NCBI RefSeq assembly: GCF_019420015.1
Contig: NZ_JAHZIA010000017.1
Span: 1 to 61,812, forward strand
Direction: 5' to 3'
DNA from: Anaerofustis sp.
Lineage (GTDB): Bacteria > Bacillota > Clostridia > Eubacteriales > Anaerofustaceae
Length of the DNA stretch: 61,812 nucleotides
Each line of letters opens with the position of its first letter. The first letter of the stretch is position 1. Under the pieces are notes generated by a model. That model worked only from the letters and a program-made list of their open reading frames with translations, ran no database searches and was not told where the DNA came from. The translations under genes and the position numbers were made by a program. Below are positions 60,585 to 61,812 of the stretch, one piece after another.

Positions 60585-60645
60585 TTTTTTCTCCTTTCTC
60601 TTTTCTTGAGTAGAATATAACACAATATGAGAATAAATGCAATAG

Positions 60646-60686
60646 TTTGATACAAAAAATATTAAAAAATTTCATTTTGTATCAAA
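60646..60686. promoter_or_regulatory. Inverted repeat in the divergent DeoR/Rpe-like region
   Basis: Perfect 12-bp arms TTTGATACAAAA (60646-60657) and TTTTGTATCAAA (60675-60686) with a 17-nt centre. It lies between the Rpe-like gene and the divergent deoR-type gene and is the likely operator of that repressor. Confidence 0.65.
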
Positions 60687-60815
60687 TATACTAATTCTAA
60701 AAATGCATATATAAATTAATAAATCTTTTAAATAAAGGGTTTTTATAGGTTGAAAAGAAAACAATTAAATGATATAATTTGAGAAAACAATAAATGTATA
60801 AGAGGTTTATATCAG

Positions 60816-61580
60816 ATGATACAAGTTGCGAGATTTGAGAAAATACTTGAAATTGTAGAAAACAAAGGATATGTAAGTGTGAATGAATTGGAAAAAATAC
60901 TTGATGTATCAAGAGCTACAATTTACAGAGACTTACGAGATTTAAACGTACAGGGAAAGGTAAATCTTACAAGAGGCGGGATAAGTAAAATTAATCCAGG
61001 TAATAGTTTTGAAATGCCTTATTATCAAAAACAATCATATAATATAGAAGAAAAAATACGTATTGCCAAAGCTGCATTGGATTTTATAAAACCCAATCAA
61101 ACCATTTATATGGATTCAAGTACAACTGTTACGGAAATGACAGGTTTTATGTCCGAATATAAGGATATTCAAGTCATTACAAATGACATAAAGATTGCTT
61201 CTCGTTTGTCTGGGGCAAAAGACCTACAAGTTATTATGACAGGGGGGATTTTACGCCATGGATTTTTTACGGTTTCAGGTTTGCTTACAGAGCAAAATCT
61301 GGATTCTCTTATAATGGATGTTTCTTTTATGAGCTTTGATTCAATCAGTATAAGCGGTGGATGTATGATTACAAATATGGAAGAGGTATCGGTTAAGAAA
61401 CTTGGAGTAAAGAAAGGGATGCAGAAGATACTTTTGTGTGATCATTCTAAATTTGAAAAATTTTCTTTTACCCGTGTATGTGATATTACAGAGATTGATG
61501 TTATTATAACAGGAAAGGAATTGAATGATAATATTTATAAAAGATATTTGGATAATGAAATAAATGTATTAAGAGTATAA
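60816..61580 (+). CDS. DeoR-family transcriptional regulator
   Basis: The 254-residue protein has an N-terminal helix-turn-helix (FEKILEIVENKGYVSVNELEKILDVSRATIYRDLRDL) and a C-terminal DeoR sensor domain (SSTTVTEM near 109-116; DHSKFEKFSFTRVC near 209-222), which binds phosphorylated sugars in this family. It is divergent from the Rpe-like/BtpA-like pair and probably represses it through the repeat at 60646. AAGAGG precedes the ATG at long spacing. A terminator follows at 61579. Confidence 0.9.
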   Translation: MIQVARFEKILEIVENKGYVSVNELEKILDVSRATIYRDLRDLNVQGKVNLTRGGISKINPGNSFEMPYYQKQSYNIEEKIRIAKAALDFIKPNQTIYMDSSTTVTEMTGFMSEYKDIQVITNDIKIASRLSGAKDLQVIMTGGILRHGFFTVSGLLTEQNLDSLIMDVSFMSFDSISISGGCMITNMEEVSVKKLGVKKGMQKILLCDHSKFEKFSFTRVCDITEIDVIITGKELNDNIYKRYLDNEINVLRV

Positions 61581-61612
61581 ACGTACCGAATATTAAACGG
61601 TACGTTTTTTTA
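61579..61612. terminator. Bidirectional terminator after the DeoR gene
   Basis: AAACGTACCG and CGGTACGTTT pair around a 9-nt A/T loop, then a T run. It also ends the convergent minus-strand gene. Confidence 0.9.
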
Positions 61613-61613
61613 T

Positions 61614-61812
61614 TTATCCATAAATTTTTTCTGTGATTATTTTGGCACAATCTTCTATTTTATTTTTATCTACGGCTAATTTAAATATACTGTATCTGTC
61701 TCTTATTTTGTAACAATCCAATATACTTTCATAAAATAGGTTTTTGTCAATACCTATTTCTTTTGGTGATATAGGGTTATCTGTAAGTTGGAGTAATTTT
61801 ATTATATCTTTT
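61614..61812 (-). CDS. C-terminal end of a glycerol-1-phosphate-dehydrogenase-like gene (partial)
   Basis: The last 65 codons of a minus-strand gene run in from beyond the window. The peptide contains NPISPKEIGIDKNLFYESI and KIRDRYSIFKLAVDKNK, the pattern at the end of AraM/EgsA-type glycerol-1-phosphate dehydrogenases (iron-containing alcohol dehydrogenase superfamily). The 5' part is missing, so active-site residues cannot be checked. Its place beside the DeoR/BtpA/Rpe-like genes suggests one sugar-phosphate locus. Confidence 0.65.
   Translation of the reverse strand, partial: KDIIKLLQLTDNPISPKEIGIDKNLFYESILDCYKIRDRYSIFKLAVDKNKIEDCAKIITEKIYG

Noticed and set aside
1..61812. CRISPR array, prophage, insertion sequence or restriction system
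   Set aside because: No regularly spaced repeats, transposase, integrase or phage structural genes were seen anywhere in the window.

Overview
The window is an A+T-rich stretch of chromosome from a strictly anaerobic, endospore-forming, butyrate-producing member of the Clostridia. The evidence is a full butyryl-CoA operon next to the redox repressor Rex, 4-hydroxybutyryl-CoA dehydratase with its CoA-transferase, a pro-sigma-K gene, spoIIP, and an F-type ATP synthase whose c subunit carries the Na+ ligand signature. I cannot name the genus. No phage, insertion sequence, rRNA or CRISPR array was seen. One tRNA (Lys, CTT) is present.

Layout. 1-9135: a membrane protein, recJ, apt, an NfeD-like protein, ileS (IleRS2 type with a swapped GIHH motif), a HAD phosphatase and sigK. 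9145-11912: the metNIQ methionine importer. 12026-19826: a cobalamin riboswitch with its own terminator, then a translationally overlapping operon. It encodes a large membrane-anchored beta-propeller protein with a transcobalamin-like (DUF4430) domain, a DUF4430 lipoprotein, and an ECF transporter (S component, T component, two ATPases). The second ATPase has no normal start and lies in a shifted frame. 19921-22624: proS and tyrS. 22955-26200: poorly characterised genes, including two related Cys-rich hydrophobic microproteins and a degenerate LarC-derived protein. 26580-36466: a G5/M23 envelope peptidase, veg, a HAD protein, a TRIC-type channel, a lipoprotein, a GntR-controlled ABC transporter, a DUF4180 protein, a SAF-domain dehydrogenase, spoIIP and an overlapping small membrane protein.

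36623-47418 is the energy-metabolism core. Rex is followed by thl-crt-hbd-bcd-etfB-etfA (acetyl-CoA to butyryl-CoA with a bifurcating Bcd/Etf). Then, on the other strand, abfD-abfT convert 4-hydroxybutyrate through 4-hydroxybutyryl-CoA to crotonyl-CoA, so both routes meet at crotonyl-CoA. abfDT has a perfect sigma-54 (-24/-12) promoter with dyad elements upstream. 47647-51332: two tandem HAD phosphatases, the tRNA-threonylcarbamoyladenosine enzyme YwlC/Sua5, rpiB and dCMP deaminase. 51319-58628: the ATP synthase operon atpZ-I-B-E-F-H-A-G-C-D, in which atpC precedes atpD. 58674-58795: tRNA-Lys with its promoter. 59053-61812: a DeoR-regulated sugar-phosphate locus (BtpA/SgcQ-like, Rpe-like, DeoR repressor and the end of a glycerol-1-phosphate-dehydrogenase-like gene).

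Together the genes describe a fermenter that makes crotonyl-CoA from acetyl-CoA or 4-hydroxybutyrate, reduces it with Bcd/Etf, and probably uses a sodium gradient for ATP. It appears to scavenge corrinoids through a riboswitch-controlled surface system, and that system is the most interesting part of the window. Many track-predicted starts were moved to codons with a proper ribosome-binding site; each change is stated in the entry.
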